The position numbers and the translations under genes are program-made. The notes beneath the pieces are model-generated. The model saw only the letters and a program-made list of their open reading frames with translations. It did no database searches and was not told where the DNA came from. From assembly GCA_025201375.1 (NCBI GenBank), contig JAIWZP010000081.1:34074-98073 (forward strand): a stretch of 64,000 bases of DNA, in the 5' to 3' direction. Source of the DNA: Gongronella butleri (taxonomy: Eukaryota > Mucoromycota > Mucoromycetes > Mucorales > Cunninghamellaceae). This document shows, piece by piece, positions 45,488 through 57,780 of this stretch (its first letter is position 1; each line of letters begins with the position of its first letter).

Positions 45488-47387
45488 TTAGGATCGTTGC
45501 AGGCAGGCTTGGCCCAGGGTGGACGCGGGGTCGACCTTGGCCACACCCTGCGATTCGGCCTGGCACAGCAGCGGGCTGATGTTACATCCAGTCCATTGCT
45601 CCCAGACTTGGCGCACGCGGCCACGCGCCTCGTCCGAGAGGACAATGCAGAAAATCGCGTCATAGCCGCCGGCTGAAACAAAGAACAAAAAAAAAAAAAA
45701 AAAGCGCGTCAGCTCGTGATTTCACGCAAACACGGTCGCCATGATGGACACGACAGACATTACCTCCGGGCACACCAGCCATCAAGGTGCCAGGTACATC
45801 CATGCATTGGTCGAGTAGCACGGTCTGCTCGCTGGGCTCAATGGGCACATCCGTCAACGCGCTCATTTTTTGCAGCAATTGGCGCACGTGCTTGAAATCC
45901 GCAACGAGATCCACGAGATGCTTGAGCATGCCTTGCGCTTGGTTGCCGACGACGGCAGCCCACTTTTTTTCATCACAAAAAAAAAAAAAAAAGGTTAATC
46001 GGGTCAATTTTTATTTATATCATTTTTACCTCGCTGGCAGGATGGTCCTTGACGCGTGCAATGGCCTCGTTGTAAGCGGCGGGGTCGGCAGCGTGGGCGT
46101 CAGCCATCTGCTTGAAAGAATGGGCGACCTTGTCATTGTACGCGCCCAGCTCGGTCCAGAGCTTGTTGGCCTCATCCGGCTGCTCTTTGCGCCACTTTAG
46201 CACCTTGCTGACCAAGGTGGGCGTGTGGCTGCCGGCGTCAATGTCGGCCAAGATCATCTGGAAGCCAGGAGGCAGCGACACATGTTCCACGAGATTGTCC
46301 CAGCTAAAAAATTAAGATTTTGTAAGATGTAGGCCTTTTTTCCTTTTTTTGTCGCATTAATAAGTTTACCTTTTGTTGTCAGAGCCAAGTGCCTTGATGA
46401 GGGTGGGCCCACTGACGTCTTCCTTCTGTGAAACAAGGAGAAAAATGAATATCTGGGCCAAAACAGGTTTTTTTTTGCACTTTTCTCGTTACCATGATGG
46501 GATTGAGCAGTTCCGGGCTGAATCGAGTGTATGAGTGGCTGCCGTAGACGGCGGACGACACGTCAAAACCGGAGCCAACCTTGCCCTGCGCATAGCAATG
46601 GACAAATTGCGCGACATTGTGGACGAGAGTGAGATCCTTGGTGGTGTTGAGCGAAAAAGACGCGTTAAAGTGCAAGAGGAGCGCGGCCACAAGCGATGTC
46701 GTCAATGCCGCAGAGCTACCAAGACCAGTCTTGTTGACCGAGCCAAGCGTGGCATGCGTGTCACAAAACGGCGTCAATTGTTGTCGTGAGCTTGCCGATT
46801 TGACGTCGAGACCAAGTTTTGTCAACTAAAACAAGAAAAAAAAGGGGGGTGGGGGAGGGGCGGTCAGAGATGCCCATTGTCGTCATTTTGGCGATCTCTT
46901 TACCTCCTCGCGCTGCGAGTAAAAGTCATTGTCGCCGAGAATGCAAATGTCCAGGCCATTTTGCATCACCTGGTCAAAGGCGTCGCTTCCAATTAACTCG
47001 TGAATCACCTTGAGTGTGTAACGAAGGCATGTCTCGACAAACTTGTTGCTGCTCGCGTCCGAATCCCTAAAAAAAAATATATTAATGAGGGCCCTTTTGC
47101 ACGAATTTTTTTCATAAAAATGACGCCAATTGACCCTCATAATATTACCTTTGTGTCAGAATGAACGCGTCGGTGTCCTGCTTGGTAATATCATAATGCC
47201 AGGTTGCCTGCTGGAATTGAGGCGAGCGCGCAACGATGGCGTTTGCCTGGCCGATCGCGCGGATCGCCGTGTAAAAGCGCGCAGACGTGCCAAACACAAG
47301 GCCCGAGAATTGAGGATCAAGAACGAGGTATCCGCCAGCGACAAGGACCTTGCCAGGCGCAGAAGCAATAGTCACAGACGATGACAT
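45488..47387 (-). CDS. ERG8: Phosphomevalonate kinase
   Basis: Seven exons: 47149-47387, 46904-47066, 46493-46825, 46370-46425, 46030-46303, 45764-45962, 45488-45672 (482 residues; yeast Erg8 has 451). A GHMP-kinase fold: N-terminal ASAPGKVLVAGGYLVLD, ATP-binding NKTGLGSSAALTTSLVAAL at ~165-183, and C-terminal GVPGAGGYDAIF that is restored only across the last intron. It phosphorylates 5-phosphomevalonate to the diphosphate in the mevalonate route to sterols and isoprenoids. Some introns are close to 60 bases. The gene converges with CDC50 (278 bases between stops). The start is the first ATG after a T/C-rich leader. Confidence 0.94.
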
Positions 47388-48593
47388 GGTCGAAAAAAAG
47401 CACAAAGAGAAGGAAAACGAAAGGGATCATGGGCGTCCAGGGCGACAACCTGCCAAATTAATCAATGGCATGATTGGCTGGCGGCTTGCGGAGCTTCAAA
47501 ACGGCTCCCTAGCAACGTCAATTGAGCAATTGTTGATGTTTTGGCTCCCCAGGGTCGGATTCTATTTTCTTTTTCTTAATTTTTTTTTTTTTTTGGCCAA
47601 CTATCATACCTCCAAGTAAAAAACCATTAGTTGATCGGATTGTCCCATTTCTCTCTCTTTTGCTGTATTTGTTCGGCAACCAATGGATTGCGCCACAGCC
47701 ACCCACGCGCCATGCGATCCAGCTGGTCAAAAAGCGGGAAAAAAGGCAAGGTTGCACAAGATCAGGTCGTAACCAACCCTTTCCACGCCTCCTCCAATGA
47801 GGCTGGCCACGATCACGCATAATTGAGGTTCCTTTGGAGTCTATTTGGTGACAGCAACATGATCTAGACTTGCAGAAAGCGACTTGTCAATTGTTAAAAG
47901 CGGCCAAAAGGTCTCATGACGATTGTAAAAGCAGAAAGATGCACGATAATGCAGCCAAAAAAGCGCAAACTAATGGGCGATTGCATCCACAGCAAGTTCA
48001 TTTCGGTCCAAAGGGAGCGAGGGGGATCGACAAGCCCGTCTCTTTTGGTTGTTTTAGAATTTCTGTAGCACATATCGCGCAAGGGCGCAACGCGAGATCA
48101 TTTGTCAATGGTTTCATTTTTCTAAAAGAAAAAAAGCCCGTCCGCATCTGTAAAGAAAAATGGAAAAAAAGAAGGCAGATGCACGCGGACCGACGTCAAT
48201 TTTGAAACAAAGAATAAGGCTTGTTTTTTTTATTTTTGTTCAAGCAATAAAGACACGTCATCTGGAAGCACATAAAGGCAAAATTTTGCAAACAAAAACA
48301 ATCGTGATGCTTAGGGGGGTGATACAAAAGGCCAGCATGGGGCTTTTTTTTCATGCCATTTACGAGAAGCGTGCGAGTGGAAAAATAAAAAAAGAAGGGG
48401 GGAGAGGGTCTATCGTCGACGGCGGACATGGCACAATCTTTAGAGTTCAGAAATGCATGGCATTGGGGGCCACTCCTTTTTTTTTTTATCGCTCTTTTTC
48501 GTTTTCGAATCTCATTTTTTTTTCTTTTTCTATTTTTTTTCTTCTTGTGCCTTTCTTTTTCTGCTCAATTATACCTTTTTTTTTTTATCTTCA
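47388..48593. promoter_or_regulatory. Divergent intergenic region, ERG8 / RhoGEF
   Basis: No gene seen in 1.2 kb. It holds CCAAT-type words (47485, 47685), an AATAAAGACACG word at 48246-48257 resembling the TATA region of the CH-kinase gene, and a long T-rich leader before the ATG at 48594. Confidence 0.4.
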
Positions 48594-50719
48594 ATGGAGC
48601 CTGAACGAACGGTATCATCGCCGTTGCTCCTTGCTCAAAGCAAGCTGGGTATCCGGCCTGGCAAAGCAAAAGCAACCAGGACATCGCTTTCAGTCGCTTC
48701 CAATAAGCGTGCGGCATCCTCCGCCGACGGCAAGGCCACCTCATTTACCAGCATCACGACCAATGCATCTTCTTCTTCGTCGTCGTCATCTTCATCGCCG
48801 GGCACGCGATGGCGGCAATTGCGCAACAGCTTGCCTTTTATGCGGCCCAAACGATCCATGTCGACAACGACCATGCAGGTGCCAACCCTCGCGCCGCTTG
48901 CCCCTCGAAAAAAGAACCCACGACCAGCATCTGATTTCTTTTTTCATGCACCTGAATCACCAATCTATCAACCAACACGGTATGCCGCGTCACAACAACC
49001 GCCGCCATCGATTCAAACCACGGTGCAGCCGCTCAGTATTTACATTGAGCCCAGTTCACCTAGTCACAGCGTCACGTCGTCACGGTCATCTTCCATCAAG
49101 ACGCCGCGATGCCACTTTGATATGGCCCTCGACGCCAAAATGCGCGTTTTGGACGCCAATGGCGCAATTACGACATCTCCGCCTGCATCGCCCACGATGG
49201 ATTTGCCCCTAGAGAGAAAAAATACCCTTGACGACCCCCTCGTTCTCGACGACGCGCCACCCCTCAAAACAGGCGCCCTTTGCCCCATCATCCGCTCCGT
49301 CAGCTCATATTTTTCACCGACCTTGGAATGTGCCGACAAAAAGCGCCCCCTGGCAACACCCACCGACAACATCCAGCTCCCCGCCACGGTCGCCGCGTCG
49401 TTGCCTTCGTCGCCCACTTGCCTACCCACAACAACTGTCGCCATCGCCACAAAATCCCATCAACGCCGCTCTTACCGCCAGCGGCTCTCTTCTTCCTTTG
49501 ACAGCCCATTGCTGTTGCCCACACGCTCGCTCGGCGATGGCATCAAGAAACGTGCAGGCGACACACAGCAGCAAAAGGAACGCGAGGCCGTCAAATCTTG
49601 GCAATTGGCTATTTACCTCATGGTGCAGCAACACACCATGATCATACCCCCCGCCGCACCTGTCAATTCCACAAAGGTAAAAAAGGAAACCAAAAAAAAG
49701 CGCCACCCGCGTCGCGCGACGCGTCCCGAAAAGCGCGCACAATGGGACTCGCTAAGCGCGTCTGATGTATTTTTAATTTCTTAGGATCACTCGACGCTTC
49801 GCAAGTTTATTATCAATGAGATCTACACCACGGAACAGTCGTACCAACAGCTTCTCTTGTTGGCAAAAGCCGTATGTGTGACAAACAAAGCAAAAAAAAA
49901 AAAAAAAAAAGACAAAAAAAAGAAAAAAGAAAAAACTTGGGCCACACGTGTGTGTCATCCATGGCCAATGGCTCATTATTTTTTCTTTTTTTCAAGAGGT
50001 ACATGGTGCCAATGATGGAGGCAAGTCAAGCCAAGCGACCCGTGGTGGATGCCAACGATATTCCTCTCTTGTTCACGCACCTCTCTGAGTTGCTCCAAAT
50101 GTCCAAGAAGGTGCTAAAGACTGTGGCGCCCACGGGCGGTTCCGAGGTCCCCTGGTACGACCAACCATTGTGCCATCTCGGGCAACCATGGCTTCAGCTA
50201 AAAGACGATTGGCCCGTTTTCATCAAATATGCACTGCACTATCAGGCAAACATCAAACACATCCGAAAATTATGCAACCACCTGTTCCTTGTCAAGATTG
50301 ACCAGGTAAAAACAAAAGATAAAAGGGGGGCAAAACACGTGTTTTGACCCCATTGAACAATAGGAATGTCTTACACGCTATGATTCCAAGCGGCTTGGCC
50401 TTGCGGATTATCTCATTGCGCCAATCCAGCGTGTGCCTCGCTATTGTTTATTGCTAAAAGGTAAGTTATGCAAGATGTGCGGCGCCCAATTGGGGTCGTC
50501 ACGTCGCGCGATCTCGCTTTTTTTTTTTTTATTCGTGGCGCGACAAGGGGCTCATTTTTTTTTCTTTCCGTGTGTCATCTCATAGATCTACTCCGCCATA
50601 CCCCGTCGACCGAGGACGACTATGATGCATTGTGTCTTCTCGTCGAAATGATGTCAATTTTAGCCAATACCATGAACGATTCACAGAGGCTGTATCGCAG
50701 AAAGACAACCACCGTGTAA
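48594..50719 (+). CDS. DH-domain RhoGEF without PH domain
   Basis: Five exons: 48594-49676, 49785-49871, 49997-50305, 50364-50460, 50586-50719 (569 residues). The first ~360 residues are Ser/Thr/Pro-rich and disordered (poly-Ser near residue 58). Residues ~362-569 are a DBL-homology domain: conserved region 1 INEIYTTEQSYQQLLLLAKA, RYMVPM, and region 3 LADYLIAPIQRVPRYCLLLKDLLRHTP. It catalyses GDP/GTP exchange on a Rho/Cdc42/Rac GTPase, so it belongs to polarity and cell-wall signalling. The protein stops right after the DH helix bundle with AATAAA at the stop, and no PH-coding exon is visible downstream, unlike most DH proteins. Confidence 0.88.
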
Positions 50720-51370
50720 ACAATAAAGTGATGGCTTGCCCAAGCAGGCACAGCTCTAAAAAAAACCCACACACACACACGCACACTGACCTCGCCGCGC
50801 GCGTGCACGCTGCCCAATCGCCATTTGAGAACGCCTGAATTGATCTAATTTCCTTTTTTTCCTGTAATCCGGGTTCGCATCTTACCGCTGCACCTTGGCA
50901 AAAGCGACATGTCGATGGGAGAAGCGCGAGGGGGGGGGCAGCGACGTGCATCTTACAAACAGGGGGCCAATAGACCCAGAAATTCTATTCATGCACATGT
51001 CAATTTGGCATGGAGCCCTTGGTCACCCAAGGAAAAAAAAAAAAGGTGGGGTTGGGAGCGGCCCCCTCTCCCTCTCCCACCGCCGTGCACATCACAATCA
51101 TGCAGGTGCTTTGATTTTCTTTCTATTTTCATGCATGCGGTTGTCCAGATGCGTCGTGACCAGCCCAAATTCGACCTATTGGTCGATTTTGAATGCGTGA
51201 CACGCAGTGTGCATGAATCTGCTAATGATTTATTCAACGTACTCCGCGCATGTAAGCGCCAAATCGTTCACATCATGATCCTTTTGCCGCTCGTCGGTCT
51301 TTTGCACCCTCTTCCTCTCCCCCCAGGAAAAAAAAACATTAAAATTCAAAAAATGACGCGCTTATCCATC

Positions 51371-51408
<38 letters not shown>

Positions 51409-51698
51409 CAAAGAGCTTGGCGCGTCATCACCAGATCACGAGATCATGAGCAAGATCGGGGGTGTCGTGAAGAACCCGCGAACAAACAGGGGTGTGGCTA
51501 ATCGCCACATAAAAGAGAAAAAGTCTGTCTCTCGGATACCCACACGGGCCCCGAGCCGAGATGACCATGAAACGAACTCGTCTTTGTTCTGTTACACCAG
51601 CGTGGCAAACTGTGAAACGCGTATATAAAGCTGTATTCAAAGGTTCGGTGCGAAAACGCGATGCATACATCTCAAAAATGGTTTTTTTTTGGTCTTTT
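50720..51698. other. Intergenic; no gene seen
   Basis: Holds a short (AC)n tract at ~50769, a G-run at ~50930, CCAAT-type words, and a ~28-base A-run near 51377. A tRNA-like half is discussed under rejected observations. The minus-strand transporter ends at 51699. Confidence 0.45.
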
Positions 51699-53604
51699 TT
51701 ATTCCACAGCCCGAAGCACCATCCAACCCCGCAATCCACCCAATGCCGCACTGACTAGCAACGCACTACCCACAAAGTACGTGATCTCGTGCCACCCTTC
51801 TTGGAGTGTTGACGCCGTCGTTAGGAAAATCGAGCCAATTGGATTGCCAACGACATTGCCCATACCTCTAATCATCATGAACGCGCCTAGAAAGAATGGA
51901 GGCGCGTCAGACAGAGCCAGTGAATGCGTCGCGACGCGACTCGATTCTATATTACCGCTGATTAACACAAATTGGTTCGGATCGTTTGCAACGTCTGTGA
52001 CCATGGCGGGGAAACAACATGTGAACCCCGCGCCAAAGCACGCGTAGATGATCACGTAGGCAAAGATCGAGGGAAGCGAGGAGCCGGCGTATCGCCAGAG
52101 GAGCAGTGTGCTCAGAGATGCTATTGTCGACGAAGCGACCAGGGCTTTCCAATAGCCTAACCGGTCGCTAATAAACCCAAGCAGCAGCTGGCCCACCACC
52201 GTCATTGCATTCATCACAGAAACGAGTGTTGTCGACAATTGGCTTGACACACCCACAGACAAGGCATAGGCTAAAGAAAAAAATGGGTAAACACGTTAAA
52301 ATCGCGTTCAAAAAATACTAAAAGCATGTTTTCAAAGAAATAAAGGCTACATTGTATAAAAAAAGTGGGCAAAAAGTAGCCCATGCCCTGAAAGAGCACA
52401 CATGCGCCCAAGATGATGAATTTGCGCGTTTTCAAAAAGTAAAAATCCTTTGTCGTGAACGACACGCGCATTGGACGCGACGCGTCGGGCAGGTAGCGTG
52501 GCCGCACCAGGAGGCACGCTGAGAAACACAGCGCCGCAACAACAATGCCCAGAACGCGCAACGTCCATCGGAAACCCATGGTCGACAGCATCCTCTCAAT
52601 GGCAATGGGACTGATCAAACCAATCACGCCCGCGCCAGAAAAAATGATCCCTGTTGCAATGCCACGATACTGAAACCACCACATTGGCACAAAGGGAATG
52701 AAGGAATTCGACACTGCAAAAAAAAAAAAAAAAAAGTAGATCAAAGTGAGTGAGACGCGCTATTTTGTCATTTTGTTACTCAAATTTATAATAGAAAAAT
52801 ACCTAGACTTGATCCAACACCAAGAATGACACCTAAAAATGGCACGATCGGGTTGCGTTTGTCTCAGTTGGCGCACGATTTTTCGTATTTTATCGATTTT
52901 TTTTTTTTTTTTTTTACCTTGCGTCAAGATCAAATGCCACACATTTGTCGCGAACGATGCGCCAATGAGTCCAGCTGCCATGACAAGCGCACCTGCGTAC
53001 ATCAGCGCCTTTAGACTAAATCGTGCGCCCAATGCTGCCACCAGGCCGGCACCCATCAATGTCAGGCCGCTCCATAGTGCACCCACCAGAGTGAGTGATG
53101 TGATGCTCGAGCCTTGGAATTCAGGTTGTGCGCTGTAGTACGTCTGAAAAACGCTGTACGAAAGGGGCAATCCGTACGTCTGGCATTTGTGGAGCAAAAA
53201 AAAAAGACAAAAAAGGCAAAAAAAATGAACACATGGCCGCCCGTGCGTTTCAAACGATCCCAGTCTACGGCGTATTGTGCTTACACAGCCTTTCAATCAG
53301 AAGAAATTAGTATAAAGGGATCCAATGGGACGTTAGAAATAGAGAAAGAGGCGACAAGGCTCAAATTACCTTCAATAAAGAAGCCACACACGAGGATCAT
53401 CATTGCATGGAATCCCTTATCGACCGGGGGCAGCGACATCGAAGATGACGAGTCTTTGGTGTCATCAATTGCATCCAGTGCGGGCGTACTGGCAGGCACT
53501 GCGGCAAAAATCGTGTCGCGGTCTACAAACTCTATTTCATGGGGGGCATGACGATTGTTGACAGACTGCAATTCATACAATCCATTGTCTGCAAGGGCCG
53601 CCAT
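51699..53604 (-). CDS. MFS transporter, monocarboxylate-porter type
   Basis: Six exons: 53370-53604, 53285-53289, 52918-53179, 52803-52832, 52351-52713, 51699-52270 (488 residues). After an acidic ~55-residue cytosolic N-terminus (PPVDKGFHAMMILVCGFF) come 12 membrane segments with fungal MCT-type motifs: YGLPLSYSVFQTYY, LILTQGVILGVGSSL, FVPMWWFQYRGIATGI, IQSYALSVGVSSQLS, GFISDRLGYWKA. Predicted proton-coupled uptake or export of a small carboxylate; the substrate is unknown. The frame joins only if a 5-nt exon (GCTGT) with good flanking AG and GTAAGC is used, which gives IEG-C-TYG. A 30-nt exon follows later. The start is the ATG giving MAALADNGLYEL. Confidence 0.88.
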
Positions 53605-54029
53605 CGATTTTTCAAAAAATGAAAGGAGAGGATCTGCAGGAAATAATGGGAAATTGTCTTTTTTGAAAAAGCGTCACCTATCAATCAAAGTGGCGCAGTC
53701 AAGTTTCCGCGGGTCATCTCTTTTCCTTGGTCGACCGCCGAGATCTCGGGTATCCAGCAAATCTGGCATGTTCCAATCGGCTTGCTGTTGCGCCAGCAAT
53801 CGCATATTCGTTGCTTTTCTGCATTTTCATGCATTACGCCATACTGTTTGAGCCTTTGTGTCTTGGAATACAGCAGAGAACTTGTGTTTCACACGCTGCG
53901 CTTTCCTGCTGTACCACAAAATGCTATGAAGCAAGAGGTTGTTGTCAAGAAATTCGCAATTGGATGATTTTTTAATGTTTTCTGATTGTTTGTCGAAATA
54001 GTAGGCAGTAAATTAGGCCCTTTAATATA
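53605..54029. other. Upstream region of the MFS gene; no gene seen
   Basis: AT-rich sequence without recognisable coding signal. Contains a 'gaaaggagaggatctgcagg' purine stretch near the start codon of the transporter. Confidence 0.4.
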
Positions 54030-54960
54030 TGGTCGAAGAGCTCGCCACTTTCTCGTTCAAATGAGCTAACCCCGGTGTCGCTGGAGCCACTAGGTCATGC
54101 TCCATCACGATTTTCAAAATTTGCCAATTTTCCAAGGAGTGCAGTCGAGGAATTGAGAAAAAATTTAAGTCGCCAGATCGCCATGCCATTCAACCACATG
54201 GTACACACTTGTCATTCACCCACGAAAATGAGAAAACAAACCGGGGGTCCAATGGCTAGTTTCGGCGCAAAATGCGTTTTATGTCTTTTTTTCGGCCCAA
54301 GGTCATCTCAACGAAAAATGCCTGTATCTCCAAGAAAAGCACACCATCAGAAAGAGCAAGGGTTGCTGCGTATGTGATCATTGGTGATCGATAAAAAAGT
54401 GAATTTTTGGCATTTTTTGACGCGGTTTAAAAACTATAGTAATTTTCGACGCGTGATAAACCGTGACAAACGTCGGGTTACACGCGTCTGCTCCGTACCA
54501 ATTCCGTGCACCTGACGTTTCTCTTGCTAGTAGACGCGTCGGCATGATCTATGGATGCGTTCTTCCCGTGCAATTCGCCTCCAAAGTTTTCGTCAAAATC
54601 ACGAATTGCTCGCCAACCAGCAAGTCGATTCTATTTTTTTTTGCATTTTTCGTGGTTTCTCCCTACTGTGCCCCTTGAGTGCAAGTTTGGCGGATATCTG
54701 GAGACCCATTTTTCGGATTTTTGTTTTGGGACCTCGCCACGAGGAAATCTTGATTTGAGTGCGGTGCGCCGCCAATCAGTTTTATCCGCTGCAAATCGCG
54801 ATCCCCTGGGGTTTCCAGCTGGCCTCTTTGCGATGCAATGTGTTTCGAAGCGTTCCGGTGTCTGGTGGCCGAGCAGCAAGCATATTTTTCGTAAAACAAC
54901 TTTTTTTCACATCTCTTCTTGAAAAAAAAATTGCCCAAATGGAATCAAAGTCGAAGCAAG
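54030..54960 (+). repeat. Diverged copy of the F-box-flanking repeat
   Basis: Same orientation as 2460-3860. Shared words in order: 'gctggagccactagg', 'ttttccaaggagtgcagtcgagg', 'ccacatggt', 'gtccaatggct', 'gacgcgtgataaaccgtgac' (~54449), 'gcacctgacgt', 'gctcgccaacc'. Many substitutions; no coding signal. Confidence 0.65.
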
Positions 54961-55689
54961 TTGCTTGCTGACCGAAGCGGTGCACGATTCCATATCATCT
55001 TGTCATCTGAAAAGCAAGCACAAATTGGCGATACGCGTCAAGTTTGGGACAAATTCCATTTTTAATCGATAACTTGCCGGGAACGCAACAGGATCGCTTC
55101 GAAACACGGGCACATTAAACGTCTTTTGTTGCTGATTCGTTTGAGGCGTCGCAAGCGTCGATTGATCACGTCATTACCACGTAGAAAACGGTTTTATCAT
55201 AAAATTGGTTTTTTTTTTCTGGGCATCTGCGTTTTTATATCGTTTATACCATTGGGCACGCCATGGACTAGCAGGTGAGTGGGGTTTGGCATGAGCAAAT
55301 AACTTTGATTTCGATTTTTGGGACGAGATGGCAGGGCATTAGCCGCATAGATCCGGGCAAATCGCCGCCGCCCGTTATTCTTTTGTGCGAGTTCACTTCT
55401 TATGGGGTGACCATCTGTCGCTAGGATACTTGGCTTGACGACGCCTGTCTCGGCTGGCGCGGCTGGCTCCCGTTTGACACCCAGCATGGCAAAAAAGCAT
55501 GACAAGTGGCCGGAAACACAAAAAGGGATGTGCCTGTGCGAACCGACAAAAAGCTGGCCAATGGGATGTATGCTGCTGCCGCGTTCCTGGAATAGCGTGG
55601 GGTTGTCCAAAAGGCCGCCAAAAAAAAAAATTGGGAAAAGCCGCTCTTTTCTTTCTTTTACTGTTTTTCATTTTTTCACGCCCTGCCCA
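54961..55689. other. Intergenic; leader of the HIBCH gene
   Basis: No feature recognised until the T-rich leader at 55620-55680. The short frames present on both strands show no family. Confidence 0.4.
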
Positions 55690-57780
55690 ATGTTGCGCTC
55701 ATTGTCCTCGCGCACGCCCAAATTTGCGGCCAGAGCTGCTTTTTCGCGTGTAAAAAACACTTTCATATTGACCCGGGGCCGCCAAACGGGCTTGCAGAAT
55801 TGATCACTCTTTAAACAAAGCTGTGCCTCATGCATTTTTATTTCTTTATCTTGATTTTAGAGCTTTGCCAATGTTGCACGCCAGCCGATGAGCCAGCCTG
55901 CTGGTCAGGATGATCAGGTAAGTGCATCACGCATGGATGGACTCCGTTCATGGGACAGGACTTGGCCTCTTTTTGATGCGTCCATGATGTTGATTTGATC
56001 TTTTTTTTTTGGCTAGTCACCCGCATTGATCCACTGCGACGGACCGACGAGGCACATCACGCTGAACCGGCCCAAGAAGCTCAATGCCATGAACATTGAG
56101 ATGGTTGACGCATTCTTCCCGTATCTCCAGGTGCGTATTAAAAAAAACCACAAAAAAATGGCCTTCCATGCCAACAGAGGGCATCTTTTGAAATAGCCGG
56201 CAAATGACTAATTTGGTGCGGGATGGCTATTTTTTTTACCGCCGACTTGCGGCATTGGCGCCGTTGTTCGGTTTGATAGGCGTGGGAAAAATCCGACGAG
56301 GCCAAATTGATCTTTCTGAAAGGCGCAGGCCGTGGTCTTTCCTCTGGTGGCGACGTCAAAGGTAAAAATATTTTCGTGCATTCATTCACATCATTGCCAG
56401 CTGCGCCGTGCTTATTCACCCTTCCATTGTCAGCTTTCCTCGGGTTTATCCAAAACAATGATCCGCGCGTCATCGACATTTTGCATGAGGATTTCGCCAT
56501 GTTTCACTTTATCGCCACTCTCAAAAAGCCTCTCGTGTCCATGATTGATGGCATCACAAGCAAGTTGGCGCTCTGTTGATTTCAAAAAAAAAGATGGGGC
56601 AAATTTCCGGGGTGGACACTAATCGATTTCCTTTTTTCGATGTTACCTCCAGTGGGTGCGGGCGGCGGCTTGGCTGTCAATGGCCCTTTCCGCGTGGCTA
56701 CAGAGCGCACCATGTACGCCATGCCCGAGACGGCTATTGGTCTTTTCCCTGACGTCAGCTGCAACTTCTATCTGCCGCGTCTGGATGGCGAATTGGGCAC
56801 GTATTTGGCGATGACGGGCCACGTGATCAAGGGCCACGACGTGCTGTAAGTTGGCGACGCGTGTGTGTGACCATGGACGCGACGCCATCTCACGCGTCTA
56901 AAAAAAAATAGGTACGCGGGCATTGCGACGCATTTTGTGCCGTCCGACCAGCTTCCAGCATTGACGGAACGGTTGTCATTGCTCCAAGACTTTGACCACG
57001 CCACCATTGATGCGACCATCAATGAGTTTGCACGCGACTTCCCTCTGGGTGATGACCAGCAGTTCACACTGCATGGTGCTGTGCGCAAAACCATTGATAA
57101 GTAAGTTTCGCTCACAGACATGGCAAATGGACGGCGCACTCACTCTGTTACTTTTTAAGGTGTTTCCGACACGAGACGGCCGAGGAGGTGGTGGAAGCGC
57201 TTGCAGAGGACGGCTCCGACTTTGCATTGGCGGCGCGCAACACGATTATGACGCGATCGCCCACATCCGTCAAATTGGCTCTCGAGAATGTGCGACGAGG
57301 CAAGAAGATGGGTATCCGTGACGTCCTGGCCATGGAATTCGACTTGTGGCTCAAAGTCATGGTAACATTCCGTTTCCCAAAAAAAAAAAAATAGAAACGA
57401 GCCATTGACACGCTTTTTACTATTTTTTTCGCGTATTTTAGCGCAGCCACGACTTTAACGAGGGTGTGACTTCGCACGTGGTGCTAAAGCAACAGCCCAA
57501 ATGGCAACCCAGCAAGCTGGAAGATGTTTCGTATACGCAATTGATCAAGGATCTCTATGAGACGCCATCGGAGCCAGCTCTCACCACGCTGCACGACGTC
57601 AATTACACGACAAACCCGCACCAGCATCATGCGCTGCCGCTGGAGAAGATTATCTTGGATACCATGTCGACTCACCCTGCGTGGTCGCGTCGTCAGCTCG
57701 TCGAGCACTTTGAGGACTTGCAGCCTTATAAGCTTGGCGTCAAGGACAAGGTGGAGGCTGTGTGGGAGCGCCAATTGTAA
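55690..57780 (+). CDS. Mitochondrial 3-hydroxyisobutyryl-CoA hydrolase-type enzyme
   Basis: Nine exons: 55690-55749, 55861-55917, 56017-56130, 56280-56361, 56434-56559, 56653-56845, 56912-57100, 57160-57361, 57442-57780 (453 residues). The basic N-terminus [20 protein letters not shown] fits a mitochondrial presequence. Enoyl-CoA hydratase superfamily fold of the HIBCH branch: [54 protein letters not shown] with Glu172 and Asp180 where the human catalytic Glu and Asp fall, and a late RSHDFNEGV. It hydrolyses 3-hydroxyisobutyryl-CoA in valine breakdown; yeast Ehd3 is the comparable protein and also a mitoribosomal subunit. Intron 56560-56652 is GC-AG (donor A|GCAAGT). Converges with the BRAP2-type gene, 127 bases between stops. 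Confidence 0.92.

Noticed and set aside
50855..50910. tRNA-like half on the minus strand (GCCAAGGTGCAGCGGTAAGATGC with a possible D-arm)
   Set aside because: A D-arm-like fold can be drawn, but no anticodon loop with T33, no T-arm and no matching 3' acceptor strand follow, so it is not a tRNA gene.
50909..51628. 239-residue plus-strand frame after the RhoGEF
   Set aside because: Built from G-, A- and low-complexity runs, with no PH or other domain pattern and no splice link to the RhoGEF.
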